Shown one piece after another: positions 18,988 to 28,105 of a stretch of 64,000 nucleotides of DNA. The stretch comes from Ornithinimicrobium humiphilum (GTDB lineage: Bacteria; Actinomycetota; Actinomycetes; Actinomycetales; Dermatophilaceae). The translations under genes were made by a program, and so were the position numbers. The stretch covers positions 1,426,001 to 1,490,000 of the forward strand of contig NZ_VFPU01000001.1 in the NCBI RefSeq assembly GCF_006716885.1, in the 5' to 3' direction. How positions within the stretch are numbered: the stretch's first letter is position 1; each line of letters starts with the position of its first letter. The notes under the pieces are model-generated. The model saw nothing but the letters and a program-made list of their open reading frames with translations, made no database searches and had not been told where the DNA came from.

Positions 18988-20358
18988 GTGACCGATCAGC
19001 AGAACAACCCTGTCGACCCCGCCGCCGAGCTCGCCGCCCGCGTGCGCGACCTCATGCCCGGCGTGCGTTCCGACCTCGAGACCCTGACCCGGATCCCGTC
19101 GGTGTCGCTGCCGTCCTTCGACCAGCGCCACGTCGAGGACAGCGCCACCGCCGTCGCCGACCTGCTCCGCGCCGAGGGCCTGTCGGTCGAGATCGTCCTC
19201 GAGGGTGGCCGGCCCGCCGTCATCGGGCACCTGCCCGCGCCCGAGGGCGCCCCGACCGTCCTGCTCTACGCGCACCACGACGTGCAGCCGCCCGGCGAGA
19301 CCGGGTGGGACACCGAGCCCTTCGAGCCGACGCTCGTGGGGGAGCGGCTCTACGGCCGCGGCGTCGCTGACGACAAGGCCGGTGTCATGGCCCACGTCGC
19401 CGCGATCCGCGCGCACGGCGGCCGGCCCCCGGTCGGTGTCACCGTCTTCGTCGAGGGCGAGGAGGAGGTCGGCTCCGAGAGCCTGCCGCACATCCTCGAG
19501 CGTCACGGCGACCGCCTCGCCTGCGACGCCATCGTGCTGGCCGACTCCCACAACTGGAAGATCGGCGTGCCGGCGCTGACGACGACGCTGCGCGGCATGG
19601 TGCGCGTCGTCGTCGAGGTGCGCGCGCTCGACCACGGCGTGCACTCGGGCATGTACGGCGGCGCCGTGCCGGACGGCCTCACCGCCCTCGCCCGGCTGCT
19701 GGCGACCCTGCACGACGACGCCGGCGACGTGGCCGTGCCCGGCCTGATGACGTCGGATGCCGCCGACCTCGACTACACCGAGGAGGACCTGCGCCGTGAC
19801 TCCGGACTGTCCGACGGTGTCTCGCCGATCGGCACCGGCTCCTTCCTCTCGCGCATGTGGACCAAGCCGTCCATGACGGTCATCGGCATCGACGCTCCCT
19901 CGGTCGAGAAGGCCGCCAACCTGCTCACGCCGGTCGGCCGGGCCAAGCTCTCGATGCGGATCCACCCGGCCGAGGACCCGCGCACGGCATACCGGCTCCT
20001 CAAGGAGCACCTGGAGAGCAACGCGCCCTGGGGCTGCCAGGTGACGGTGACGCTCGACGACGAGGGGAGCGGCTTCGCCGCCGATGCACAGGGTCCGGTC
20101 TACGACGCCGCGCGCTCGGCCTTCCGCGACGCGTGGGACGGCGTCGACCCGGTGGACATCGGCGTCGGCGGCTCGATCCCGTTCGTGGCGGCCTTCGCCG
20201 AGCGCTTCCCCCAGGCGGCGATCCTCGTCACGGGGGTCGAGGACCCCGACACGCGTGCGCACGCGGCCAACGAGAGCCTGCACCTGGGCGAGTTCGAGCG
20301 CGTCTGCCTCGCCGAGGCGCTCCTGCTGGAAAGGCTCGGACGGCTCGGGCAGGCTTGA
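18988..20358 (+). CDS. M20 family dipeptidase/metallopeptidase
   Basis: 456 residues. A cytosolic di-zinc peptidase of the M20/M25/M40 superfamily. Metal and catalytic motifs: AHHDVQP (about 95-101), GRGVADDKAG (about 123-132), VEGEEEVGSE (about 155-164), and a late histidine in AHAANESLHLGE. The dimerisation domain lies in the middle. The length and GVADDKAG pattern fit the carnosinase-like dipeptidase group (Cys-Gly or related dipeptides) better than DapE. The gene is leaderless (TAGGGT seven bases before GTG) and four bases upstream of the next gene. Confidence 0.88.
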   Translation: MTDQQNNPVDPAAELAARVRDLMPGVRSDLETLTRIPSVSLPSFDQRHVEDSATAVADLLRAEGLSVEIVLEGGRPAVIGHLPAPEGAPTVLLYAHHDVQPPGETGWDTEPFEPTLVGERLYGRGVADDKAGVMAHVAAIRAHGGRPPVGVTVFVEGEEEVGSESLPHILERHGDRLACDAIVLADSHNWKIGVPALTTTLRGMVRVVVEVRALDHGVHSGMYGGAVPDGLTALARLLATLHDDAGDVAVPGLMTSDAADLDYTEEDLRRDSGLSDGVSPIGTGSFLSRMWTKPSMTVIGIDAPSVEKAANLLTPVGRAKLSMRIHPAEDPRTAYRLLKEHLESNAPWGCQVTVTLDDEGSGFAADAQGPVYDAARSAFRDAWDGVDPVDIGVGGSIPFVAAFAERFPQAAILVTGVEDPDTRAHAANESLHLGEFERVCLAEALLLERLGRLGQA

Positions 20359-20362
20359 GCCC

Positions 20363-21328
20363 ATGACCGACCAGTCGAGCGACCCCAAGCCGGGCTCCTA
20401 CGTCAACAAGGAGGGCGGCTACGAGCGCAAGGCGCGCTACATCGAGACGCGCATCACCAAGGACGGCCGTGACGGGTATGCGGTGGAGCCGGGGCGCTAC
20501 CGCCTCGCCGTCTCCCGGGCGTGCCCGTGGGCGCACCGCACGATCCTCACGCGCCAGCTGCTGGGGCTCGAGGAAGCCATCTCGATGGCCGTCGCCGGAC
20601 CGGTCCACGACGAGGACTCCTGGACCTTCGACCTGGACCCCGGCGGCGTCGACCCGGTGCTCGGCATCCCGCGCCTCAAGGACGCCTACGACAAGCGGCC
20701 CGACGGCTATCCGGAGTCGGGCATCACGGTGCCTGCCGTTGTCGACACGCAGACCGGGATGGTCGTGACCAACGACTTCCACCAGATCGTCAAGGACCTC
20801 GTCACCGAGTGGACCGACCACCAGCGTCCGGACGCTCCGGACCTGTGGCCCGAGCACCTGCGCGACGAGATCGAGGAGGTCTCCGACCTCGTCTACCGCG
20901 ACGTCAACAACGGCGTCTACCGCTGCGGCTTCGCCGGCACGCAGGAGGCCTACGACGCGGCCTACGACCAGCTCTGGGCGCGGATGGACTGGCTCGAGGA
21001 GCGGCTCTCGACCCGCCGCTACCTCGTGGGCGACCAGCTGACGCTGGCCGACGTCCGGCTGTGGCCGACCCTGGTGCGCTTCGACGCGGCCTACCACGGC
21101 CACTTCAAGTGCAACCGCACCAAGCTGACCGAGATGCCGGCGCTGTGGGGCTACGCCCGCGACCTGTGGCAGACGTGGGACTTCGGCTCCACGGTCAACT
21201 TCGAGCACATCAAGGCGCATTACTACGCCACGCACCTCGACATCAACCCCACGGGGATCGTGCCCAAGGGCCCGGACACCTCCGGGTGGACGGTGCCCGC
21301 CGGCCGCGAGGCCCTCGGCCCGAAGTAG
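20363..21328 (+). CDS. Glutathionyl/mycothiyl-hydroquinone reductase-like protein (YqjG/ECM4 family)
   Basis: 321 residues with the Xi-class glutathione transferase layout: an N-terminal thioredoxin-fold domain with catalytic C54 in SRACPWAHR, and a helical C-terminal domain containing FKCNRTKLTEMPALWGYARD. Family enzymes reductively remove thiol adducts from hydroquinones. Actinobacteria generally use mycothiol, so the physiological thiol is uncertain. Starts four bases after the M20 gene, suggesting co-transcription and a possible shared role in thiol-conjugate or dipeptide turnover (inference). Confidence 0.88.
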   Translation: MTDQSSDPKPGSYVNKEGGYERKARYIETRITKDGRDGYAVEPGRYRLAVSRACPWAHRTILTRQLLGLEEAISMAVAGPVHDEDSWTFDLDPGGVDPVLGIPRLKDAYDKRPDGYPESGITVPAVVDTQTGMVVTNDFHQIVKDLVTEWTDHQRPDAPDLWPEHLRDEIEEVSDLVYRDVNNGVYRCGFAGTQEAYDAAYDQLWARMDWLEERLSTRRYLVGDQLTLADVRLWPTLVRFDAAYHGHFKCNRTKLTEMPALWGYARDLWQTWDFGSTVNFEHIKAHYYATHLDINPTGIVPKGPDTSGWTVPAGREALGPK

Positions 21329-21340
21329 TCGGGGACGGAC

Positions 21341-21374
21341 GAAGGGGCCCGGTCCAGCTGGACCGAGCCCCTTC
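21341..21374. terminator. Bidirectional terminator after the YqjG-like gene
   Basis: A 15-bp stem with one mismatch (GAAGGGGCCCGGTCC with GGACCGAGCCCCTTC) and loop AGCT, between convergent genes. Confidence 0.75.
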
Positions 21375-21390
21375 GACGTGTGTCAGTGGG

Positions 21391-21894
21391 TCAGCATGCG
21401 CAGTCGGTGTTCTGCGGGCAGGTGTTGCCGCCGCCATCGATGCTCCCACCCGGAATGTTGACCGTTCCGTGGTTCGTGCCATCGGTGAAGTGGAGCACGA
21501 AGGCGTCGTAGGTGCCGGTGCTGCAGTTGCCGTACTGGCGGGGAGTCTCGGGCTTGAAGCGGACGGTCTGGCCCGCGGGAACGGCGCCGCCACCGCTGAT
21601 CTCCACGAGGCCGTTCGCGGACGTGTTCACGGTGAAGTTGAACGACACCATGACGTCCTCGACACCCTCGTTGGTGAAAGTGATGCAGGCCCAGTACATC
21701 GCCTGCGGGCCGCCTGAGCAGCACTTGTGCACGGTGGCACAACCGAAGCAGAGGCCCGACTCGAGGCAGCTCTGCGAGGCGCCGACCGCGTGCGCGGTCT
21801 GGGCCATGGCGACGACCGGCACGCTCCAGGCAGCCCCCTTGACCAGTGTGCGGCGGGTGGTCGTCACGGGACCCCCGGTCTTCTGAGCAGTCAT
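21391..21894 (-). CDS. Secreted cysteine-rich protein with Tat-like leader
   Basis: 167 residues from ATG 21894, eight bases after AAGGGGA; an upstream ATG at 21915 lacks a site. The leader TTRRTLVKGAAWSVPVVAMA is a twin-arginine-type signal, cut probably after HAVGA. The mature protein is rich in cysteine (about ten, including FGC, KCC, TDCAC) and in Gly/Thr/Asn. It has a beta-rich middle (MYWACITFTNEGVEDVMVSF) resembling Ig-like or adhesin-type surface domains, but I recognise no named family. It shares its leader with the protein at 22843-23448 but not the mature part. Probably an exported, disulfide-linked surface protein. Confidence 0.65.
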   Translation of the reverse strand: MTAQKTGGPVTTTRRTLVKGAAWSVPVVAMAQTAHAVGASQSCLESGLCFGCATVHKCCSGGPQAMYWACITFTNEGVEDVMVSFNFTVNTSANGLVEISGGGAVPAGQTVRFKPETPRQYGNCSTGTYDAFVLHFTDGTNHGTVNIPGGSIDGGGNTCPQNTDCAC

Positions 21895-22049
21895 GCGGTA
21901 TTTCCCCTTGTCCACGGTTCACAGGTCGTGTGAACGATGTAGGCAGAGTAGCGACACGTGCCCAGTCGTCAAGCGCCGACCCGGCGGCGTGTCGGACCAA
22001 CCGACATCGCTGCGGTACCGGGCCGTGACCCCCGTCCGCGGACGGTACC

Positions 22050-22382
22050 GAGAAGCAGCGTACTGCAGTCCGCTGCGTGTGGCGAGTGTGATCCAGGTCT
22101 CCGTGTGGTCGCGCCGGTGGCGGTCGGGACGGTCCAGCAGCCGCTGTCGCCCTTGGCGGCGGTCCAGACCAGGCCGGCGCGGGTGAACCAGAAGTTGGCG
22201 TAGACGTCGGTGATCGTGGTCGACGACCGGGTGTCGGAGAAGTGGACCTGCGCTCCCTCGGTGGTGTTGATCTCGAGCCCGTCCTTGCCCCAGCCGCACC
22301 ACGGGGCGTTGTTGCTGTACCAGCGCCAGGTCTTCTGGTGCGTGTGCACCACGAGGGGGGAGGCGGGCGCGGCCGGGGTATG
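22050..22382 (-). pseudogene. Decayed paralogue of the secreted protein at 22843-23448
   Basis: Minus-strand reading gives KTWRWYSNNAPWCGWGKDGL, DVYANFWFTRAGLVWTAAKG and SGCWTVPTATGATT. These align with TWRWYWKKTPWCGG, DVYADFWFTRSDLAWSAAPG and SGCWTTPVLTGSTT in the intact gene. Near 22096-22110 the match jumps by one frame to TETWITLATRSGLQYAAS, so a frameshift is present. The signal peptide is missing, the 5' end abuts the terminator at 22386-22415, and the C-terminal 40 or so residues are gone. This accounts for most of the 540-bp stretch 21895-22434; the remainder (21895-22049) shows nothing beyond the upstream region of the 21391 gene. Confidence 0.75.
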
Positions 22383-22385
22383 TGG

Positions 22386-22415
22386 AAGGGCCCGGTCCGA
22401 GCGGACCGGGCCCTT
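22386..22415. terminator. Terminator after the poly-Asp gene
   Basis: A perfect 14-bp stem, AAGGGCCCGGTCCG and its complement, enclosing a very short loop, 20 bp after the stop of the poly-Asp gene. Confidence 0.75.
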
Positions 22416-22434
22416 CGTGGGGACTGCTCAGGAG

Positions 22435-22821
<387 letters not shown>

Positions 22822-22842
22822 GAGCGTCTCCTTGGTCTCTCG

Positions 22843-23448
22843 TCACTCGATGGCGAAGAAGCCGCTGTCGAGGGGTTGGGGGACACCGTTGACGGTGGCG
22901 TAGGCGGTGCGGCGCGCCCATCGCGCGCGCTCCCACTCCTTCTCCGTGGCGTCGTAGCACTGCGACTGCCAGCGGTAGGCCGGGAGCACGGTCGTGCCCT
23001 GGTGGACGGGCGACACGGGGCAGGTGAAGGTGGAGCGGTAGGCGTAGAGCGTCATGCCGTTCCAGGACGTCGTGCTCCCGGTGAGGACCGGCGTCGTCCA
23101 GCACCCGGAGTTGCCGGGTGCGGCGCTCCAGGCCAGGTCGGAACGCGTGAACCAGAAATCGGCATACACGTCCGTGATCGCGGTCGTGCTCAGCGTGTCG
23201 CTGAACCTCACTCCGGTCGAGAACTCCGTGGTGTTGATCTCGAGACCGCTCTTCTTGTTCTTCTTGCCGCCGCACCACGGGGTCTTCTTCCAGTACCACC
23301 GCCACGTCGTCGTGTGCGTGCACTGGACCGCCGCCGAGGCTGCCACAGCCGGTGCGGCGCCGGCGATGGCGACGACGGGCACGCTCCAGGCGGCCCCCTT
23401 CACCAACGTCCGTCGGCTCGGCGCGCGTGAGTTCTCCGAATGCAGCAT
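22843..23448 (-). CDS. Secreted protein with Tat-like leader, unknown family
   Basis: 201 residues from ATG 23448, with AGGGG nearby. The leader RRTLVKGAAWSVPVVAIAGA ends in an AXA-type site (APAVAAS) and is nearly identical to that of the protein at 21391-21894. The mature part is aromatic and Thr-rich with four to five cysteines (QCTHTT, PWCGG, SGCW, FTCPV, SQCYD). It begins with TWRWYWKKTPWCGGKKNKKS and contains DVYADFWFTRSDLAW. No named domain is recognised. A broken paralogue lies at 22050-22382. It is followed by the poly-Asp gene in a likely operon, pointing to a surface-exposed pair or substrate-chaperone relation (inference). Confidence 0.65.
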   Translation of the reverse strand: MLHSENSRAPSRRTLVKGAAWSVPVVAIAGAAPAVAASAAVQCTHTTTWRWYWKKTPWCGGKKNKKSGLEINTTEFSTGVRFSDTLSTTAITDVYADFWFTRSDLAWSAAPGNSGCWTTPVLTGSTTSWNGMTLYAYRSTFTCPVSPVHQGTTVLPAYRWQSQCYDATEKEWERARWARRTAYATVNGVPQPLDSGFFAIE

Positions 23449-23649
23449 CAGACACCCCTATCTGTACTGTCCGGCGAGGCAACGCGACATCGCGTTGGGC
23501 ACCCCACCCTGCGAGAACGACCGTAGCGTCAGCCCCTGCGGAGAGGAAGGCCCAGGAGCCGCCTTCTTTGTGAATTCATTCCCCAGGATGACTTTGCCCC
23601 CGATGTGTGCGCCAGCGAGGCAGCCGGACCGGGGTCTGCGACCGTGACG

Positions 23650-23655
23650 TAACCT
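23650..23655 (+). promoter_or_regulatory. Leaderless -10 box for trpS
   Basis: TAACCT eight bases before GTG 23664. The intergenic stretch 23449-23663 otherwise holds an AT-richer patch around 23565-23605 with no recognisable element. Confidence 0.5.
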
Positions 23656-23663
23656 GAACCCTC

Positions 23664-24797
23664 GTGACGACCGAGACCCCGCTGACGGACGACCCGGGCG
23701 CCGGCAACGCGCTGGCCGACTCCACCTCCGACGCCTCGCTGGCGCGCAGCATGGCGCGCTCGGCCGAGATCGAGCGGCAGCTGGAGACCGACCCCGGGCA
23801 GTTCCGGATGCTCACCGGTGACCGGCCGACCGGGCACCTGCACCTGGGCCACTACTTCGGCAGCCTCCGCAACCGGGTGGCGCTGCAGGAGAAGGGCGTG
23901 GACACCTACGTCCTCATCGCCGACTACCAGGTCATCACGGACCGCGACAGCGTCGACAGCATCCAGGAGCGCGTCTTCTCGCTCCTCACCGACTACCTGG
24001 CCATCGGGCTGGACCCGCATCGGACGACGATCTTCACGCACAGCCAGATCCCCGCGCTCAACCAGCTGATGCTGCCCTTCCTCTCGCTCGTCACCGACAG
24101 CGAGCTGCGCCGCAACCCGACCGTCAAGGCCGAGCAGGACGCCACGGGCGGCCGCCCGATGTCCGGTCTCATGCTGACCTACCCGGTGCACCAGGCCGCC
24201 GACATCCTCTTCTGCAAGGCCAACGTCGTGCCGGTGGGCAAGGACCAGCTGCCCCACCTCGAGCAGACCCGTGTGATCGCCCGACGCTTCGACGAGCGCT
24301 ACGGCCGCGCCGGCGACAAGAGCGCCCCCGTCTTCCCCGCGCCCGACGCCCTCCTCTCCGAGGTGCCCAACCTGCTGGGCACGGACGGCACCAAGATGAG
24401 CAAGTCGCGCGGCAACGTCATCGAGCTGCGCATGAGCGCCGACGAGACCGCCAAGGCGATCAAGAAGGCCGTCACCGACGCCGACCGCCACATCACCTAC
24501 GACCCGGCGACCCGCCCCGAGGTGTCCAACCTCGTGCTGCTGGCGGCGCTGACGAGCGGTCGTGACCCGCAGGCGATCGCCGAGGAGATCGGCGACGGCG
24601 GCAGCGGCACGCTCAAGAAGCTGGTGACCGAGGCCGTCAACGAGCACCTCGCCCCGATCCGGGCCCGTCGCGCCGAGCTGGCCGCCGACCCGGCCGAGCT
24701 GCGGCGCATCCTCGCCGAGGGCAACGCCCGGGCCAACGCGGTCGCGGAGGCGACCCTCGCGGAGGTCCGCGAGGCCATGCAGATGGTCTACGCCTGA
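23664..24797 (+). CDS. trpS: Tryptophanyl-tRNA synthetase, TrpRS-II-like
   Basis: 377 residues. A class I aminoacyl-tRNA synthetase charging tRNA-Trp. The HIGH motif is HLGH at 60-63 in TGDRPTGHLHLGHYFGSL, KMSKS is at 244-248, and NPTVKAE and PVGKDQLPHLEQTR are family blocks. These features follow the form found in clostridia, lactic acid bacteria and Deinococcus TrpRS II (from memory), not the SGVQPT...LHLGN form usual in actinobacteria. It may be an acquired or second TrpRS. An N-terminal extension of about 45 residues precedes the catalytic domain. Leaderless GTG start; the next gene begins two bases after the stop. Confidence 0.9.
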   Translation: MTTETPLTDDPGAGNALADSTSDASLARSMARSAEIERQLETDPGQFRMLTGDRPTGHLHLGHYFGSLRNRVALQEKGVDTYVLIADYQVITDRDSVDSIQERVFSLLTDYLAIGLDPHRTTIFTHSQIPALNQLMLPFLSLVTDSELRRNPTVKAEQDATGGRPMSGLMLTYPVHQAADILFCKANVVPVGKDQLPHLEQTRVIARRFDERYGRAGDKSAPVFPAPDALLSEVPNLLGTDGTKMSKSRGNVIELRMSADETAKAIKKAVTDADRHITYDPATRPEVSNLVLLAALTSGRDPQAIAEEIGDGGSGTLKKLVTEAVNEHLAPIRARRAELAADPAELRRILAEGNARANAVAEATLAEVREAMQMVYA

Positions 24798-24799
24798 GG

Positions 24800-25915
24800 A
24801 TGGCCCGCGCTCCGCGCGTCGTCATCGTCGCGGACACCGTCCGCGACCTCCTGCCGCACGAGGCCGCGGCCCAGGTCGGCGCCGGCTGGTCCGCCCGTGC
24901 ACCGCACGTCGCGGTCGAGCTCTGCTCCTCCCATCCCGGCGGCGCCGGCTTCGCCGAGGTCGTCGGCCGTGCCCTGGGCGCGACCCAGGTCCCGGTCGTG
25001 GTCCCCGGCCCGCTCGGCGACGAGGTACCCGCCGGCATCGCCCTGGTGCCGTCGCCGGACGGGTCCGGCAGCACGGCATACCTCGACACCGCCCAGGTGT
25101 GCGGACGCCACCTGGTGGGGGAGAAGGCCCTCGCCGACCCCGCAGGTATGACGAGTGCCGGAGTGGGCCGACTGCTCACCCTGGCGAGGGAGGCGGGTGC
25201 CACCCGGATCGTCGTCGGTGCCGGGCCGCTCGCCTGCCACGACGGCGGGACGGGCCTGCTGCGCGAGCTCGGCGCCGGCGACGACCTGGAGCGGCTGCCC
25301 GAGGTGCGCCGGGAGTGGGCCGAGGTGCGCCTCGTCCTGGCGAGCGCGACCGAGTCGGCGCTGCTCGGGTTCTCCGGGGCCAGCGCCACGCTCACCGAGC
25401 GTCACGGCGTCGCGCCTCAGGTCTCCCAGCGTCTCGAGGGCGAGCTGGGGGAGCTGACCGACCGCGTCAACGCCCTGCTGCCGCCCGCCCGCGACCTGCT
25501 CACGGGTCTGCCGCGGCGGCCGGAGCGCGAGCCGGGCTCGGGAGCCGGCGGGGGAGTGGGCTACGCCCTGCAGCTGCTCGGCGCACGCACCGACACCGCG
25601 CCGCGGTTCCTCCTCGACGAGCTCGGCATCCGCGAGCGCCTGCCCGGCTCGCTGCTGGTGCTCGTCACCGACGTCTACGGTCCCGACACCGTCCACGAGG
25701 GCGTCGTCGCCGACACCGCCCGGGCGGCGCTCGACGCGGCCACGCCGACCGTCGTGCTCGCCCGCGAGGTCGCCGTCGGACGCCGCGAGGGCATGTCCCT
25801 GGGCGTGAGCGGGTCCTACGAGCTGCGTCCGGGGGAGGACCTCGGCGCCCTGGCGGCCCGCGTCGCCCGCACCTGGACACCCCCGCCGCACCGTCCCGAC
25901 GCACCCGTCGGCTGA
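24800..25915 (+). CDS. Glycerate kinase-like protein (Rv2205c type)
   Basis: 371 residues, two-lobed Rossmann-like layout with Gly-rich segments. ATRIVVGAGPLACHDGGTGL, VGYALQLLGAR and VTDVYGPDTVHEGVVADTAR resemble the GlxK-type glycerate kinase family (which phosphorylates D-glycerate), as annotated for Rv2205c, also next to the erpA homologue Rv2204c. Key catalytic blocks of true GlxK (GGSATNDGG) appear only in reduced form (CHDGGTG), so activity is uncertain. Starts two bases after trpS, so it is translationally linked. Confidence 0.7.
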   Translation: MARAPRVVIVADTVRDLLPHEAAAQVGAGWSARAPHVAVELCSSHPGGAGFAEVVGRALGATQVPVVVPGPLGDEVPAGIALVPSPDGSGSTAYLDTAQVCGRHLVGEKALADPAGMTSAGVGRLLTLAREAGATRIVVGAGPLACHDGGTGLLRELGAGDDLERLPEVRREWAEVRLVLASATESALLGFSGASATLTERHGVAPQVSQRLEGELGELTDRVNALLPPARDLLTGLPRRPEREPGSGAGGGVGYALQLLGARTDTAPRFLLDELGIRERLPGSLLVLVTDVYGPDTVHEGVVADTARAALDAATPTVVLAREVAVGRREGMSLGVSGSYELRPGEDLGALAARVARTWTPPPHRPDAPVG

Positions 25916-25997
25916 CGTAGTCTTGAGAGCGGGAACAACCTCGCCCCGTGCCGACGTTGCTCCCGGCAACGACTTCCCTCACGAGAGGACCGGACGC

Positions 25998-26351
25998 ATG
26001 ACCGACACCACCCAGAGCACCGCCACCCACGGTGTCACCCTGACCGAGCTCGCCGCCGGCAAGGTCAAGAGCCTGCTCGAGCAGGAGGGCCGCGACGACC
26101 TTCGTCTGCGCATCGGCGTGCAGCCCGGCGGCTGCTCCGGCCTGATCTACCAGCTCTACTTCGACGAGCGCACCCTCGACGGCGACCTGTTCGCCGAGTT
26201 CGACGGTGTCGAGGTCGTCGTCGACCGGATGAGCGCCCCCTACCTCGACGGTGCCACGATCGACTTCGCCGACACGATCGAGAAGCAGGGCTTCACCATC
26301 GACAACCCCAACGCGGGCAGCTCCTGCGCCTGCGGCGACAGCTTCAGCTGA
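25998..26351 (+). CDS. erpA: Iron-sulfur cluster insertion protein (A-type carrier)
   Basis: 117 residues with the three conserved cysteines of A-type carriers: C46 in GGCSGL and C110/C112 in SSCACG. It delivers Fe-S clusters to apo-enzymes; in this window LipA and QcrA are possible clients (inference). It corresponds to Rv2204c. ATG 25998 follows GAGAGGA; TAGTCT at 25918-25923 is a possible -10, giving a leader of about 70 bases. A perfect terminator follows. Confidence 0.95.
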   Translation: MTDTTQSTATHGVTLTELAAGKVKSLLEQEGRDDLRLRIGVQPGGCSGLIYQLYFDERTLDGDLFAEFDGVEVVVDRMSAPYLDGATIDFADTIEKQGFTIDNPNAGSSCACGDSFS

Positions 26352-26363
26352 TCCCAGCACCCT

Positions 26364-26400
26364 GACGGACCCCATCGCCGACACGGCGGTGGGGTCCGTC
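26364..26400 (+). terminator. Terminator after erpA
   Basis: Stem GACGGACCCCATCGCC with GGCGGTGGGGTCCGTC, one mismatch or wobble, loop GACAC. Confidence 0.8.
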
Positions 26401-26432
26401 CGTGTCTGCGCTCGCTCCGGGAGAATGGCCCC

Positions 26433-27116
26433 ATGCCCGTCGAGCCGCCCCCCACGCCGTGGGACCTCTCGGGACGGCGGGGCGAGCCTGGTGACGACCT
26501 GGTGGGCATCGGGGCCGACCTGGAGCCGGGCACCATCCTCGCCGCCTACCGTTCCGGCCTCTTCCCGATGGGCGTCGGGCCCGGGGGAGCGCCCCCGATC
26601 GGCTGGTGGTCCCCGGACCCGCGCGGGATCATGCTCCCCGGCGACCTCCACGTCAGCCGCTCCCTGCGGCGGGCCCGGCGTCGCTTCGAGATCACCTACG
26701 ACACCGCCTTCCTCGAGGTCGTGCACGGCTGCGCCGACCCCTCGCGCGACGGCGCCTGGATCACCCCCGAGATCGTCGAGGCCTACCAGCTTCTCCACGA
26801 GCTGGGCTGGGCGCACTCCGTGGAGGTCCGGCGCGACGGCGAGCTCGTCGGCGGGCTCTACGGCCTCGCCATCGGCCGGCTCTTCGCCGCGGAGTCGAAG
26901 TTCCACCGCGTCACGGACGCCTCCAAGGTCGCCGTCGTGGGGCTGGTGGAGGCCCTGGAGGAGGACGGCCGGCCCTACCTCGTCGACGTGCAGTGGCGCA
27001 CCGAGCACCTGGCCCGGCTGGGCGTGCGGGAGGTGCCGCGCGCGGCATACCGGGACATGGTGCGTGTCGCGGTGGCCCGCGAGCTGCCCCGGCGTTGGCG
27101 TGGGAGCCCCCTCTGA
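26433..27116 (+). CDS. aat: Leucyl/phenylalanyl-tRNA-protein transferase
   Basis: 227 residues. Transfers Leu or Phe from tRNA to N-terminal basic residues, marking proteins for the N-degron pathway. Family blocks: VGIGADLEPGTILAAYRSGLF, FPMG followed by WWSPDPRGI, GAWITPEIVEAY, GGLYGLAIGRLF with FAAESKFHR, and VDVQWRTEHLARLGV. Length is normal. The start has GAGAAT six bases upstream, a weak leaderless-type box. It stands alone between erpA and the oxidase operon. Confidence 0.95.
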   Translation: MPVEPPPTPWDLSGRRGEPGDDLVGIGADLEPGTILAAYRSGLFPMGVGPGGAPPIGWWSPDPRGIMLPGDLHVSRSLRRARRRFEITYDTAFLEVVHGCADPSRDGAWITPEIVEAYQLLHELGWAHSVEVRRDGELVGGLYGLAIGRLFAAESKFHRVTDASKVAVVGLVEALEEDGRPYLVDVQWRTEHLARLGVREVPRAAYRDMVRVAVARELPRRWRGSPL

Positions 27117-27203
27117 CGGGGTCCCACGTGCAAGACTGCCCCGGTGGTGGAGGTATGGTTCACCACGTCCTGGCCGGTAGTGTGAGAAGTGTGAGGTGCC
27201 CGA

Positions 27204-28103
27204 GTGCAACGGCGTGAGGAGACACGGTCCCGCGGGACCCTGCAGCGGTGGGGTCTGGCCGCCACGGGAGGTGTCGTGGCTCTCCTGCTCGCCGGCTGCG
27301 GCGAGACCGTGCAGCGCGGCTGGATGCCCGAGCCCGTGACCGAGGCTGCCAACGATGTCGCCACCTACTGGGTCGAGATCTGGATCCTCGCCCTGGTCAT
27401 CGGCGTGCTGACCTGGGGCCTGATCCTCTGGAGCATCTTCGCCTACCGTCGCAAGAGCGACGACTTCGTCCCCTCGCAGTTCCGCTACCACGTGCCGATC
27501 GAGATCATGTACACCGTGGTCCCGATCTTCATCGTGGCCGCGATCTTCGGCACCACCGTCCAGCTCCAGAACGACATGCTGCGCGTGGACGACGACCCGG
27601 ACGTGGTCGTCAACGTCGCCGGCAAGAAGTGGAGCTGGGACTTCAACTACGTCAACGAGGACGTCTACATCGAGGGCGTCCAGGCCGCCGGCCTCCACGA
27701 CGGCGAGGAGGGTCTGCCCGAGACGCTGCCGACCCTGGTCCTGCCCGTCGACAGCCGCGTCGAGTTCGTGCTGACCTCCCGCGACGTCATCCACTCGTTC
27801 TGGGTGCCGCAGTTCCTGCAGAAGCTGGACATGGTCCCCGGCCGGGTCAACATCTTCCAGGTGACCACCACCGAGGAGGGCACCTTCCAGGGCAAGTGCG
27901 CCGAGCTCTGCGGCGCCTACCACGCGCAGATGCTGTTCCAGGTGCAGGTCGTCTCGCAGGACGAGTACGACGCCCACATCGAGGGCCTCCGCGCCGCCGG
28001 CAAGACCGGTCAGCTCGGCCACGACCTCGACCAGTACCCGCTGCAGGACGACCAGCTGCCCAAGCTGCCCGCATCCCTCGGACGTCAGGAAGGGGATCGC
28101 TGA
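27204..28103 (+). CDS. ctaC: Cytochrome c oxidase subunit II (lipoprotein)
   Basis: 299 residues from GTG 27204. A lipoprotein leader with lipobox LLAGC (C32), two transmembrane helices (about 56-80 and 99-118), and an outer cupredoxin domain. All CuA ligands are present: H197, C232, C236, H240 and M243 ([12 protein letters not shown]). It accepts electrons from the QcrC diheme cytochrome in the bcc-aa3 supercomplex. First gene of ctaC-ctaD-ctaF; TAGTGT at 27178-27183 is a candidate -10. GAGG lies upstream of the start. Confidence 0.96.
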   Translation: MQRREETRSRGTLQRWGLAATGGVVALLLAGCGETVQRGWMPEPVTEAANDVATYWVEIWILALVIGVLTWGLILWSIFAYRRKSDDFVPSQFRYHVPIEIMYTVVPIFIVAAIFGTTVQLQNDMLRVDDDPDVVVNVAGKKWSWDFNYVNEDVYIEGVQAAGLHDGEEGLPETLPTLVLPVDSRVEFVLTSRDVIHSFWVPQFLQKLDMVPGRVNIFQVTTTEEGTFQGKCAELCGAYHAQMLFQVQVVSQDEYDAHIEGLRAAGKTGQLGHDLDQYPLQDDQLPKLPASLGRQEGDR

Positions 28104-28105
28104 GT

